From Psococerastis gibbosa (taxonomy: Eukaryota > Arthropoda > Insecta > Psocodea > Psocidae), in assembly GCA_963971405.1 (NCBI GenBank), contig OZ020486.1, forward strand, positions 21,661,419 to 21,725,418: a stretch of DNA of 64,000 bases, written 5' to 3'. The position numbers and the translations under genes are program-made. The notes beneath the pieces were generated by a model. The model made no database searches, was not told the DNA's origin, and saw only the letters and a program-made list of their open reading frames with translations. Each line of letters opens with the position of its first letter. The first letter of the stretch is position 1. This document shows positions 46,764-58,579 of the stretch, piece after piece.

Positions 46764-47125
46764 GTTTTTTTTTTTTTTTTTGTTTTGTTTTGTTTCTATG
46801 ACACGTCGTGCAACTTTAAATAAAACTTGAGGGGCGGTATACTTTAGCTCTTGGTTCTTGATTGTACTTCACCCCAACTCGATCGCCCAGACACTGCCCA
46901 AGTCCACGGGGACGGATGACGGTTGACTTTTTTTTCGATAATGACGAGTACGGCCGCAGCGGGTGATCGGCACATCTGATCTGGTTGCAAGCAATCACGT
47001 ACCATGTCAATGAACTTACCACGACCGAACAGACTCCGGCCCAGCCACAACCTAGTGTCCCATCCTCCGCCCATTGCCAAACTGCTTAACTGCAACATAG
47101 TATTTTGCAAACAATGACTAGAATT
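46764..47125 (-). pseudogene. possible retrocopy with A-rich tail
   Basis: On the minus strand an 88-codon open frame (47110-46844) overlaps a 68-codon frame in a second phase, in sequence with near-even base composition. It is followed at 46798-46764 by a poly-A-like tract (AAACAAAACAAAACAAAA and a long A run). That arrangement fits a retroposed 3' fragment. The protein is not recognised, and no clear target duplication was found. Confidence 0.3.
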
Positions 47126-47162
47126 CTATATAGAGGAGATAGAACATTCGCTCCCACCAGGG

Positions 47163-47542
47163 CAGTAGCGTAGCCAATGGGGGGGGGGGGGGGGTTAGCA
47201 GGGTCGGGATAGTGGAATTTACGCATTTTGAAAGCATTTATGTTCATACCTGTATTTTACATGAGAAGAATATTACAGCTAACAGACTAACAAGGGGGCC
47301 CGGGAGCTACCGCGGGGAATGTTTTTTTTTAAAAATAGGCCTGAAATAGTTTGCCGGCAAAAAGTTTTGATTTTGCAGGCGATAAATTTAGTAACAAAGC
47401 TGGAAACAGGGAGGCCGGGGTTTCCACGGAGATTTTTTTTAAAAACCTAAATATCTAAAAAATTTGCTGTTTGGCTAAAAAAAAAAATTTGGGGGGGGGG
47501 GGTCCAGACCCTGCTGACCCCCTCCCCTTGGCTACGCCACTG
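47163..47542. mobile_element. short hAT-like element, CAGTAGCGTAGCC ends
   Basis: CAGTAGCGTAGCC and GGCTACGCCACTG are inverted with one mismatch. Family K modules (GGGGGCCCGGGAGCTACC, GGAGGCCGGGGTTTCC) fill the interior, with poly-G of 16 near 47180. Flanking octamers do not match. Confidence 0.7.
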
Positions 47543-47791
47543 ACTCCATGGCGTTCAAATTAAACTATTTGACTGCCATAGCAGGGTTTTGGACAGACAA
47601 GGCACAGAATTCCGTATAATTCAATGTATAAAAATTATATTTATCTACAAATAATAAGATTAACTTAAATTTTTATAGCTATTATACTAAACCAAGCACT
47701 AACTACCTAAATTAATAAAAATCAATAGGGTTATATTTTGGAGTGAGCCACCCAACAGCCTCATGCTGCTTAAATTCCAAATACTGACAAA

Positions 47792-48174
47792 TTAAGAGTG
47801 TACAGCTCGTAGGAAAGTGGCAGCACGAAATTTAATTATTTTTATTTTTATTTAATTAACTAAGCATGTTATTAAAGATTTGGCTCATCAAAGTTGTAGA
47901 ACACTACTTCATGCAACATATAATAAGGTATTTTTAGTTTTCGAATTTGGAATTTTTTTTATAAAATATAAGTGAAAAGTTATTGTTTATAAAATATTTG
48001 CATGTTTCTGAAAAAACTACAATTTCGAAAATTAAAAATATCTTATAATATGACTCATGAAGTAGTCTTCTACAACTTTGATGAGCCAAATCTTTAATAA
48101 CATCCTTAGTTAATTAAATAAAAAATAAAAAGTATTAAATTTCGGGCTGCCAATTTCCTACTGTACACTCTTAA
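47792..48174. mobile_element. 383-bp hairpin MITE with TTAAGAG ends
   Basis: TTAAGAGTGTACAGCTCGTA is mirrored by CCTACTGTACACTCTTAA. Long inner arms (GATTTGGCTCATCAAAGTTG and its complement) extend to an AT-rich centre near 47983. TTAAGAG ends are shared with the hairpin inside the hAT transposon. Confidence 0.8.
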
Positions 48175-49095
48175 CGGTTTTTTTTTTAAACTTTCGGTTG
48201 AAAAATTGCAAATTGAAAATGGGCATTATAAAGAGCAAGAAATGGCATCAGTACCAGGAAGTATACCTTATTCGGCTTATTAGTTATTCCTATAGAGCAA
48301 TGGTTCCCTTTGATGTTGGGACGAATATTTTGCGAAAGAGCCACTCTCAGCTCCTCATCGAGTTATTTTAGTTTGTTTCAATTTTAACCTAAGGAGCGCC
48401 AAGAAAGATCGTTCTCATAAGTATGATGTCGGAAATCAATATTGTTAGAGCCTAAGCTACCAATCTTGGAATTCATACATTTTTCCTCCAGAAGTCCCTT
48501 GATAGAGCCCTGTGGCCCAACTTGGGCCATACCCAACCCTCTTCAAATCCCATTGGTTCTCTCAGCATGCTCACACTACTGGGACTGGGTGGTTGGCTTG
48601 TTCACACATTGTCAAATTTGTAGTTGACAACGTGACAAATGATGGGTGGCTATTAGTAGTTTGTACCCATGCCCCATGGTACCGGTGGCTGGCTTCTTCA
48701 AATATTTCTATTCACCCACTTTGTTGGGGGAAACTTTTTTGGAACCCTGTACTACGGACATTCGTTTGTTTGTCAACTCTGAGACCTTACCCCCAGTGGG
48801 TATGCCATTAGCACCTCCCCCACCGGCCACCGCGGTATAATTTTTAAGTGCTAGGTTTTGTAAGATGGGCAAGGCAAATAATACCGTATACGTCTTATAA
48901 ATTTACTTGTAGCCTATATACAATTTATTTATGTATTTTCGACTTATTGCCGTGTGCATCGCCATTTAGTAAAACCACCATAATTTTTTTTCAATTAATA
49001 ATTAATTTCCTACCTCTGCCCTGATTTAATTTAACTCCCAAAATAAAATGTCTTCGCATCTTTCAGGTAGTAGGCTACCACTACAGTTGTCAGGA
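48175..49095. other. unassigned stretch
   Basis: The overlapping short plus-strand frames at 48442-48840 lie in sequence of even composition but match nothing I know. No splice-supported exon was found. Confidence 0.35.
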
Positions 49096-49287
49096 CATGT
49101 AGAGTAGTGGTACAGACTCCGACTTTCCCCGAAAGGTTGTTGGTTGGCACATTTTCTGGCCATAATTCGGAGAACATGTAAGGCAGGCGGTCACGGTTCT
49201 TCCTAGTTGAGTGTAAGAGAGGGCTTTATTAGCCCTAACTTCGCTAGGTAGACATAGTAATAGAACAAAAAAGTTAATATTTTTTTA
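49096..49287 (+). repeat. tRNA-derived SINE family D, copy 2
   Basis: ACATGTAGAGTAGTGGTACA, CCGAAAGGTTGTTGGTTGGC (B box decayed) and TTTTCTGGCCA lead to the tail TAATAGAACAAAAAAGTTAA. Confidence 0.8.
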
Positions 49288-50211
49288 CAGCGAATGTTCA
49301 AGCAATATAGAATTATATCAATCCAAATAGCCTATAAGCAACTCTGAAAACGTCAAAACCATCGGACAACAATAATTGTTTAAATATTATTGTAGTATGT
49401 GAATTTCTTATGGGGCAGCATAGCATAGAGGCAACGCATTGGGCTAAGAAGTTAGCTTATTTACATTACAGTACAAGTACACCAATGGAAAATAACTTAT
49501 GGTAGACATCTATTTACTGTCCATTTATTGTTGAAATATGTGTGAATTTCCAAGCCAATTCTGTGTAGGCTATCTATAGTTTTACGGTTATTAATTGAAC
49601 ACAATTGCTGTTCTGTACTTTGGAACATGGTTTCCTAATTTATAAAAATTAATTATAACAAATTTCTCTTTACGATACTTGTAAATTTACTGTATCTTTG
49701 GAACTCATGTTCAGACTCGTGATATGTGTTTTGGTGTTATAAAAGCTATAATTGGCATTGACAAGTTTCTATAACATCGATATTTGAAACGTGACTAGTA
49801 AGATATTTTGAAGACAAGCCAGCAGTTAATTACGAAATTTATGTATTATACTGTACTTAGTTTAGTTTGTCATACCTGCATATACATATACATGTATATG
49901 GTTTCTGTATTCAATTATAAAATATTATTGCTAATCGCAAATTAAACGATATAAAAATAAAATATATATTTCAACATGGTAACTGCGCGGGAATATCAGA
50001 AGCTGCTGCGGAATAGATATACTGATATAATTGGATTTTTTTAAAACTGATGAATTCCATCCCATATTTTAAGAGTGGAATCTCATTTTCTTTCTATAAT
50101 AACATTTTTTTTTAAAACTGAATATTTAATTATACAGGTAGGTATCGTATTACATACATTTGCTTGCAACGATGTACACAATATGTAAAAGAAATAGTTT
50201 GTTTTACGAGT
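49288..50211. other. unassigned AT-rich stretch
   Basis: No recognised feature; CATATACATATACATGTATA near 49878 is simple sequence. Confidence 0.4.
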
Positions 50212-50376
50212 TAATAAATAAATAAATATTGACTTTTTTGTTCTATTACTAAGCCAACCTAGCGGAGTAAGGGCTTTGCATGCCCCGAAGCATGGCCAGA
50301 AAATCTAGCAAGTGTGGGACTCGAACCAACAACCTTTCGGGTGAAAGTCGGAGTCTGTACCACTACTCTACATGAC
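50212..50376 (-). repeat. tRNA-derived SINE family D, copy 3
   Basis: The minus strand reads CATGTAGAGTAGTGGTACAG, TTCACCCGAAAGGTTGTTGG and TTCGAGTCCCACAC (perfect B box), then CTAGATTTTCTGGCCATG. It ends in ATTTATTTATTAAC. This is the best-preserved copy of the family. Confidence 0.85.
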
Positions 50377-50459
50377 CTACATGATCTATTAACATTAACA
50401 TCCCTATAATAAATTAGGTCTTTTCCACTTTTTACTAATTTTGATGAGTTCTTACTTAC

Positions 50460-51263
50460 CATTGGCGTAAATAGGGGGGTCCTGGGGGGGCTTAGCCCCC
50501 CCAGGTCCACACGTAGCCCCCCAGGATTTCTGGTGACAAAGTCGTTATGGAGGCTAAAGGCATAGTATACACAATAATGAAAGGGAAATTAATTCTAAGT
50601 ATGCTTATGTTACATGAAAAAATCAACATATTGACTTTTGACTTTCACAAAAAATATATTACTAAAAATGCTTAAAACCTCAATATTTCAGAGCTATTTT
50701 TTTCAAATTTTTCTCCGGGGGAGACCGGACCCCCTCAATGATAGGTTTATTCGTCGTTGAAATATCTCAATTTTGTACTGCTTGCAAACATTGACGTAAA
50801 TAGGGGGTCCTGGTCTAAGCCCCCCCCCCCCCAGAAGCAACCGTGCCCCCTCTGGTGACACAGACATTATAAAGGCGAAAGGCATAGACATCATGAAAAA
50901 AATCAACATATTGACCAAGTCCTTTCACAAAAATATATTACTCAAAATAATTAAAACCCCAATATTTCAGACCGATTTTTTCAAAAATTTTCTTCGGGGG
51001 AGACCCCCGGGCCCCCCTCAGTGTTAGGTTTGTTCGTCGGTAAAATCTCAACTGCACTTGCAAAGTGCGTAAAGTCCCTAATTTGGGCCTATTCATAAAT
51101 TTTTTTCTCCGGAGGAGACCCCCGGGCCCCCTTTCTCCAGGGCAGAATATTCGTAAAACCTCACCAATTTGGGCCCATTTATCGATTTTTTTTCTCCGGG
51201 GGATCAAAGTCTTGGGGTCCTAAAGCCCCCCCTCCCCAGAAATTTTGGGAATCTACGCCAATG
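50460..51263. mobile_element. family K element with ATTGGCGTAAATAG end, 804 bp
   Basis: CATTGGCGTAAATAGGGGGG opens and GGGAATCTACGCCAATG closes it, so the last bases are inverted (CATTGGCGTA). At least four CTCCGGGGGAGACC-type modules lie inside. A second left-end-like phrase (ATTGACGTAAATAGGGGGTC) occurs near 50792, suggesting a partial internal duplication or nested copy. The flanks CTTACTTAC and CTTATTAC are only roughly alike. Confidence 0.7.
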
Positions 51264-51787
51264 CTTATTACGGTAAATTCGTATAGTAAAGTAGGAGTTG
51301 ATTAATTAACATGTGACGAGGGTCTAGAGATCTAGAGGACATACACTATGATATACGAGTACATTGAATTTTTTAACGAACTGTCAACATAGATTTACTT
51401 TTAGGTAGGCAATGTACAGTACTTATTTAAGTAAGCAAAAATTTCCGCGATATTCTTCGGTTCTTCCGCTTTATAAATAAATCGTAAACCAATAAACAGA
51501 TGCTTTTTTCAGCTTAATAACATGCTAACTTTCTTCAGATGCGATGTATATACAGTAGTGTTGTAATTCATCTCTTCTTCCCCAACCCCCGCAAGACCTT
51601 TGGTGCGCCCTACCTTGTTTCATGATTTCATCTTTTATATAAGCGATAGTCAATAGAGGAATGGGAGGAAAAAGGTTTGTAGCATAAATAATAAAAAACT
51701 CAATAATAATGGAAAACGTACCAGAACAAAGTAACAGAAGAAGCAGCATGTAATTTTCTTTAAATTTTATTAAGACATACCTCAGTC

Positions 51788-51949
51788 CATGGCCGTGCCC
51801 AGGGGGGTAGTCCATGAGGTCCGGACCCCCCCCAAATAATTTTTTTTATGTAAACCTCTATGGTTTGAAGAATTTATCCATTAATAAATTACGTTAAAAT
51901 AAAATTTGGACCCCCCCCCCCCCGAAATCAAAATCTGGGCACGGCCTTG
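51788..51949. mobile_element. short hAT-like element, GGCCGTGCCCAG ends
   Basis: CATGGCCGTGCCCAG and CTGGGCACGGCCTTG are inverted with a few mismatches. Poly-C/poly-G tracts lie just inside. It matches the fragment at 33076-33197 and, by its ends, 56465-56595. No clear target duplication. Confidence 0.7.
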
Positions 51950-52225
51950 AGTACAACTGACAATTTTTATTTTAATTTTTTGCACAAAACCTTGAACGAA
52001 CCACGGAGAGTGCGCCCCCAGCAATGCTGCGCCCTCTGCACCGCGGGGGTTGCGGGGGTGTTATTTACATCACTGTGTATATGGACGCGTTAGGATAAGT
52101 TAAATAATATGTGTGTTGATTTTATTATACTTTAACGTCACCTACAGTACTAGTCGTAGTCTAACTGCAACTACAACTGCAACAAAATTCTACAATTTTC
52201 AATTTTTGCTTTTCAATTTATACGC

Positions 52226-53070
52226 AGTAGGCCTATAAGGAAAGCTTTGTGATGGCCGAAATGTTCGATTCCGAGATTTGAACGGGTTTACACGTTTTGA
52301 GGTCCCAGGAACCCAAAAAAGTGGTTTTTATAAAATGTCTATCTGTCTGTCGCTCTGTCTGTCTGTCGCTCTGTCACCTTGTCTGTGCCTCGATTTCCGG
52401 GCAAACTACTCGGTCGATTTTGATAAAATTTGGCATGTAGGTTCACAAAAATTATACCTCGAGACGATTTTTTGTATTTGGGGCTAACTCAATTTTGGGG
52501 GGTTTTATTCGCAAAAAACTCCAAAAAAACTTCTAAAAAAATTATTTCTCAAAAATGGCTCCTACGACTTCTATTAAATTCACATATATTGTAGTCGTCA
52601 TTAATGTCAACAAAATGCGGTGGGTCGCGTGCCCCTCGATAGTTTGCTTCTGGGGGTAAAAAAATAAAAACAACTAAATTTTCATGAAAAATGACTAAAA
52701 AATAATTTTTCTGTGGAACTTTTCTATCGATGATTTCTACCTTCAGAAGGTTTCCCAAAAAAATATTTGGTTCTGGACAAAAAATTCTTTTCTGATGAAA
52801 TTATGGAAAATACATTGCCTGCCCTGTCATTGTTACTACTGTTACAATATATTGGTCTGTTCGTTCCAGAATATGCAATTGAGTTTTTAAGGGGTTTTTA
52901 ATATATTGTGGTGCACCCCCCCCCCCCCCCCAGGGATCCGAAATTTAACCATCGGGAAATTATTTCCAATGAAATGAACCATTATGTCCATCTACTACTA
53001 ATATAACTATAAGTATACTAAATAAATTGGAAAGCATCTTCGAGTAAACTCGGACCGGTTCTTTCATCTG
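52226..53070 (+). repeat. interspersed repeat family A, copy 6
   Basis: TAAGGAAAGCTTTGTGATGG, TTTACACGTTTTGAGGTCCC, CTGTCTGTCGCTCTGTC, TTTCCGGGCAAACTACTCGG, TTTTGATAAAATTTGGCATG and the far-end GAGTAAACTCGGACCGGTTC show a near-complete copy. Confidence 0.75.
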
Positions 53071-55000
53071 TCACTAGTAAAAATTTTCAATTTTTAATTT
53101 TTAGACGCATTACAAAGTAGCTACTCCATGAAGGTGAATTACACTACCTTAGACTACACTTTCAGTACCTAGTCGCAGTCTATCTGCAACTACGACAATT
53201 GCAACAAATTCCACAATTATTTTCCATTTTTATTTGTTTCAACTGTTACGAGTAAATTTTTAATTTTTAATTTTCACACGCATTACAAAGTAGCTACTCC
53301 ATGAAGGCGACACGCTATCCTTCCAACCCAGCTTCCAAGGTTACCTACCTAACTTGATATGGAGAGTCTGATGAATGCAATCAATCGGAGCCTTGGGGCT
53401 TGCTGCTTTATTCTTACTACGCATTTGAACCAACAAAAGTGGTGAAATTCTGATTTTGAATAATATAGAGCGAGAAACGATTAAATGTAAATACAAAGGT
53501 ACATAGAGTTATGAAACATGATAGCGCTCTGGCCCAGTTTTTGCCATAAATATCGTGCCAAGGCCGGCTGTGAAGTTCACCAGTTCTGCTGAGTCTTACG
53601 AAACTCGAGGAGCTCTAGAATAGCCTTGGCACCCTCGGCTATTTGGGTGTATCAAATGCTAACAGCGAGTACAAAACAGTTTAGTCAGGCCAACAGCTGC
53701 CGTGCTGGTGTAACCGCCCCACTCTCCAGGGTGATGGAAGCTGAGAAACTATAAAGAACAGCAGCAGGCGTGCTGAACGCCAGGACTGACGTTCTAAATG
53801 AGCACCGAACTGTCCTGTCAATCTAGAAAACTTACTATTCCATGTAGAATAATAATAAGACATTTTAATCAACATTCTAATCAGCATAAAGAACAAAACT
53901 GATTTTTTATGAACTCTATAATATATATATATTATATATTATATTACACACTTTCATAACAAATTAATTGAAACACGTGGGGGCTGATTAATTCCTTTTA
54001 CATTTTTAATTTAATTTAATTTCATTTCATTTAATGCTTAAATAGGCCTACCTTCAATACTAGTTCAGGCTTTCCTCCAAAAGGCAAAAAGGCGCTGATT
54101 TCCTTTTTAGTATATAGTGCTCGTGACCAGCCATTAATACTACAGTACAATACAAGTATAATAATTGTGTATTGACCAGAAAATTGACAACAACATTTAA
54201 GAGAAAATAAATAAATTTCTGACAATTCATCAATGACGGCGATGAGCGTAAGCCCATATAGCATGTTAAGCAGTTCATAACAAATCAGAGTTTTCAAATT
54301 TAATCGTAAAATAAATTTCATTTCATTTTATGAGATTACTATTGGGGTCAGGCCCGGATTTTTTTGACTTGTATTGGTCAAGAGACGAATTTGCGCCCCT
54401 AACCCCTTGCATAACATTCTCACTTTAATCCACTAGTAAGTAATCTTTAGCCTAAATTAGCATTAGCATTAGGTCCAATACTGAGTGGTGTGTAGCAGAT
54501 GTAAAAATTTAATAGGCGAATTCACTAATTTTACTGTCAAATGGCCAATAAAATAATATTGCAAAATTGTAAATGATATGAACTTTTTTATTTCACATCT
54601 TCCCTTGGAAATTCCCTCTGGGTAATTCCCTCTTGGAAATTTGGTATAGGATATGACCTAAGTTGTATCTGGTTGGGGGTCTAGCACCAGCATGAGTGGC
54701 CAGCCCTCCTAACTAATTTGTGTCACTATGGATTCAAAATTCCTAGTTATTGTTGTGAACTGAAAGCTTGAATGTTGAAAAATAATGCTATTGAGCAAAG
54801 AACGAAATGCGTATCTATTACTCTTGGCTAATAATAATAATTATGGCCCTGATTACACACTCGAATATTTATTCGAACCATTATTTATTCGACCGAAGAA
54901 ATATTCGGGTTGCATAAATATTCAGATATGGGAAAAGAAATAAATGTACACAATAACAAAGTAATGATGAATGACTTGAAGCGGCATTAGCTATATAACC
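53071..55000. other. unassigned stretch with a short direct repeat
   Basis: ACGCATTACAAAGTAGCTAC followed by TCCATGAAGG appears twice (about 53104 and 53279), and AGTCTATCTGCAACTACGAC echoes AGTCTAACTGCAACTACAAC at 52159, so a local duplication is likely. An AT repeat lies at 53921-53944. The rest is unassigned. Confidence 0.4.
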
Positions 55001-55006
55001 GGTGTT

Positions 55007-55176
55007 CAGTGGCGGATCATGACCCCCCGGACCCCCCCCCTAAATGAGTAAATTAGTATTAGAAAAATAGTAAAAAGAAAATTGAATAAAACTCAACTTT
55101 TCAGCCAAAAAAAAATACTCTTTAAACTTACAAAAAAATTGTGACCCCCCTAAATTTTCCGCTGGATCCGCCCTTG
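55007..55176. mobile_element. short hAT-like element, GTGGCGGATC / GATCCGCCCTTG ends
   Basis: CAGTGGCGGATCATG and CTGGATCCGCCCTTG are roughly inverted, and the right part matches the element at 33708-33962. Octamers on the two sides do not match. Confidence 0.6.
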
Positions 55177-55462
55177 CTGTAAAACAAAAGAATCGAACAT
55201 TATAGATAAATCTGGTATTTACATTGGTTGCCCTTATTTGTTTGCTTATCAAAATTATTCGGTCGAATTGAAAGACCCCCTTATTATATTGGACAAAATA
55301 TTCGACTGAATCTGAATTTTTGATATTACGTGTCCAATTTTTCTTGGACCCACATTTATTGGATCGAATATCGGGCCAATATTCGAGTGTGTAATATGGG
55401 AGATTATCTCATATACAGTAGGCCCTATGTAGAATGTCATTGTTAATGAGTCTGATAGGGCA

Positions 55463-55655
55463 GGGCCGTAGCCAGAGGGGGGGGGGGTCCAGGGGGTCCG
55501 GACCCTTCCCGAAATATTTATTTGCAGCGTACACTAGATAGAATGGAGTTTTAAATATATATTATATTGTATATTATGTATTGAGGCTATCTTACCTCCA
55601 GTGGCGTCCCTCCCGAAAAAAAAATTTCTGGCTACTGCCGTGGGGCAGGGGTTAG
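55463..55655. mobile_element. short hAT-like element, GGCCGTAGCCAG ends
   Basis: CAGGGCCGTAGCCAGAG and TCTGGCTACTGCCGTG are inverted with mismatches. CACTAGATAGAAT is shared with 57897-58083. TCCAGTGGCGTCCCTCCC near 55590 suggests a second element end nested in it. Confidence 0.55.
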
Positions 55656-56460
55656 ATTTAAGCGTATAGAAAGTGATGCTCCACAAAGAGGGAGATAAAG
55701 AAGTCTCATGTCTGTTAAATAATACGAAACGTACGAAATCTGAACGACCTACGAAGCATAATAAGCCAGCAAGCCATCAGCACAATTTACAGTATTTTCA
55801 GTAGGTACCTATCCACTAATCAGGCATTGTGAATGTAATGCTTTCCATAACAATATTCGCAAAGTTTCAGTGGCGTATACAGTATTTAAAATATTTCGGG
55901 GGAGGGGGTGAAGACCAGAAAGGTCCCCCTTAAGTACCGCACGCCACTACTCTAGTAAGTAACATATTGTTGATGTCATGAAAATGTGACAACCACCCTT
56001 TCATATCTTTCAATCCGCCCCTCCTCCCCCCCCCCCTCATAAACCAAATTCTGGATCTCCCTGTGCTTCCTTCTATTACTGTCACTATTAGCCAAATGAG
56101 ACTGCGGAAGTATAGCTGCTTGTACATTTTTCATGAAGAACTGCATGAATCGACGAATAATAGTATTTAAACGATGAACATATTAATTAGGGCTGATGAG
56201 CAGGGGGTAAAAATTAAATCCCATAAGCTGTACAGTAGCGCAAGTCCCTGCCCACGCGCCGGTAATCGTCGCTGCCATAAGACCATTATGAGCGGGACTT
56301 AACTAGACCCATTGTAAGCTAAACATACTTGCATAATGTTTTCTTTACTATAGCTCGGATACTCGTGTGCATTATGACTTAGATTTGTAGCAAACTAAGT
56401 ACTATATACTATTACTACCACTACTAAAGTAATATCCCAGTTAAGCAAAAATCATACATA
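55656..56460. other. unassigned stretch
   Basis: Contains a C-rich patch near 56020-56038 and a GTGGCGTATACAG word near 55871 that may be a decayed element end. No gene recognised. Confidence 0.35.
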
Positions 56461-56464
56461 GGCA

Positions 56465-56595
56465 CAAGGCCGTGCCCAGGGGGGGGGGGTCCAAAAAAAT
56501 ATTGATTTTTTTTATGTATTTTATTATTGAAATTTCATTCTATCCATTGTATCTATCCCTTTTATTTCGGAGGGGGTCCGGACCCCTTGGCCTTG
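56465..56595. mobile_element. short hAT-like element, CAAGGCCGTGCCCAG end
   Basis: Begins CAAGGCCGTGCCCAGGGGGG and ends CCCCTTGGCCTTG. The outer 7 bases are inverted. The target duplication is doubtful (CATAGGCA against CATATGAG). Confidence 0.55.
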
Positions 56596-56599
56596 CATA

Positions 56600-57255
56600 T
56601 GAGTAAGCTACAACTCATAATTTTTAATTTTCATATATTTATAGCCTAATTGCGGCTCAGATCACTAACCTTAATCTGCAAAAGCAATTGAAATTTAACT
56701 CTTAACCTTTTTTAGTTTTTACAGTGGACTAGCTGACGGAGCTAACTCTCAATTAGGTACCAATTTTTTACATTCGAAATTACTATACCACTGAATCGAA
56801 AAGGATGGATCCGAGGAAGCATATACTTACCATACACTTAAGGGTACCTACACTCTACAGTATGTAAATAATTGTAACAAGTCCACCCACGATAATTTGG
56901 AGTCTTCAAAATAGTAACTTCTAGTCCTCAACACTCACGCACTAGATTGCTACCCCACGCAATAGACAATTTCTTCGAGGAGATTTTTTAAGAATTATAG
57001 ATTGCTTTGTCTGTTAAGAGCAACAAATCGAACAGTCTCACTACGCTTTTTTTACAAAGTCATATTACATTATAGAGCCCTTAGAAGGATTACTCCTCTA
57101 CGTTTTGATATTGTTATACTCCACTAACACCGATGTACCACAATTATTGTTATTGGTTGGTAAGGAACGGACACTCCGGACAGTGAAGGTCTCGGGTGGC
57201 TGGAATTAAAAAAAGTGTGGCCCATCAGTAATAGGTAAAGGCTAATGACGTAATA
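56600..57255. other. unassigned stretch
   Basis: No gene or repeat recognised. Confidence 0.4.
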
Positions 57256-57256
57256 T

Positions 57257-57420
57257 TATTTAACAAAGGGTCAGTTCGACTTACATTGCCTGTTATGCTA
57301 CTAGTCATTAGAGGCAGGGGTCTCTCAGTCATCGAATAATTAGGGCGGAGGAATCATCAGGCTTAGTCCTGAGACTCATTGCTCTTGTATTCTTCTCTGA
57401 ATTACTGAGTAAATCCAATC
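57257..57420. repeat. family M element, left-half copy
   Basis: ATTTAACAAAGGGTCAGTTC, TTACATTGCCTG and TAGTCATTAGAGGCAGGG match the left end of 42264-42678, and TGAGACTCATTGCTCTTGTA resembles its SINE part in reverse. The right end is lacking. Confidence 0.6.
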
Positions 57421-57896
57421 CACTTGAGGATGCGAAGATTGCGAACTGCCGTTATCCGGATTGGTAGTGACGGTAACATATACCTTCTATGTATAGGAAT
57501 ATTGCTTCTAAGTGCTGTGACACTAGTTCATGAGAAACTAATTTCAATAGTCTTTTGTAACTTAGAAAATACCACTACTATTGGTAAATAGAGCCTAGAG
57601 GGGACTCAGGGCTCAAGCCTGCACTCAAGAGGGGGGGGGGCAGTCGATAACCCCCCCCCTTGAAAAAATATTCCGAACCTTCCTGTTTGGAGTCATTTCA
57701 ACGAGTCATGGAGTGTTCAAATTTTTAAACCCTCTTTTTCGGGCTTTTTTCACATATCCCCCCTCCCCGGCCCCGTCTATTCGCAGTTATGGGAATCTTC
57801 ATTGGTAAAATCTAATCCTTAATGCTATCCAAAAGCGTAAAGCTCAACTTGTTCATCCCTATTTTTTTAACTGCACGTGTATAGCACTATTACCTG

Positions 57897-58083
57897 CAAG
57901 GCCGTAGCCAGGGGTGGGGGGTTCATGCGTTCAAACCCACCCCCCCCCCCCGAAATGAAATGGCTTGACACTAGATAGAATCGGATTTTGAGAGGAAAAA
58001 TAAAATAAAAGCTACTATGTAATATCCAATAAAATTTATGAAACCCCCCCCCCCCCCAAAAAAAAAAACTGGCTACGGCATTG
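57897..58083. mobile_element. short hAT element 6, TSD ATTACCTG / ATTGCCTG
   Basis: CAAGGCCGTAGCCAG and CTGGCTACGGCATTG are inverted with one mismatch. Octamers at 57889-57896 and 58084-58091 match at 7 of 8. Poly-G/poly-C blocks sit just inside each end. It is 187 bp and non-coding. Confidence 0.85.
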
Positions 58084-58168
58084 ATTGCCTGGAAACCCCA
58101 TCCTCTCAAAATTTACGGTTTACAGCCTTGAATTGATTGGTTTTTAATTTGTATGCTACTATCTATCT

Positions 58169-58290
58169 CAGGCCCGTCACCAGGATTTTATTTCGGATAG
58201 GGCTGCGATCCTATAGCATGTAGTGAAATGTCGCACGTCTGGAAAGTTAAATTCTATCTAATACAGCTCACAGGCCCCCCTACGGGCCTG
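58169..58290. mobile_element. short hAT element 7, perfect TSD ATCTATCT
   Basis: CAGGCCCGTCACCAGG at the left and CCCCTACGGGCCTG at the right are inverted over CAGGCCCGT. ATCTATCT stands on both sides (58161-58168 and 58291-58298). It is only 122 bp. It lies about 290 bp upstream of the TATA box of the tal/pri-like gene. Confidence 0.8.
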
Positions 58291-58579
58291 ATCTATCTAT
58301 GTATACTAAGTCTAAGTATAGAGCCATCACCCAACGTGCAGTGGTGGATATAAAGCCGGCCCCTACCAATACCATTCTCCCAATAGCGTGTTATCTGTAG
58401 CCCAGGCTGAGTCCTTCGTAGCCTGACTAGTGGTTGGCTGAGCGCCGTTCTATAGTGTTGCATTGGAAGTAGCGCCGGTACAGTCTCTACCACGTGTTTC
58501 CCGACAGATCGCTGCCGTCAGTCTAACTGTAAACACGGTGCAGTACAGTTGCTCTGCCCTCATTTCATCCCTGATACTG

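Noticed and set aside
47163-47542. 8-bp target duplication around this element
   Set aside because: CACCAGGG on the left and ACTCCATG on the right do not match, so only the inverted ends support it.
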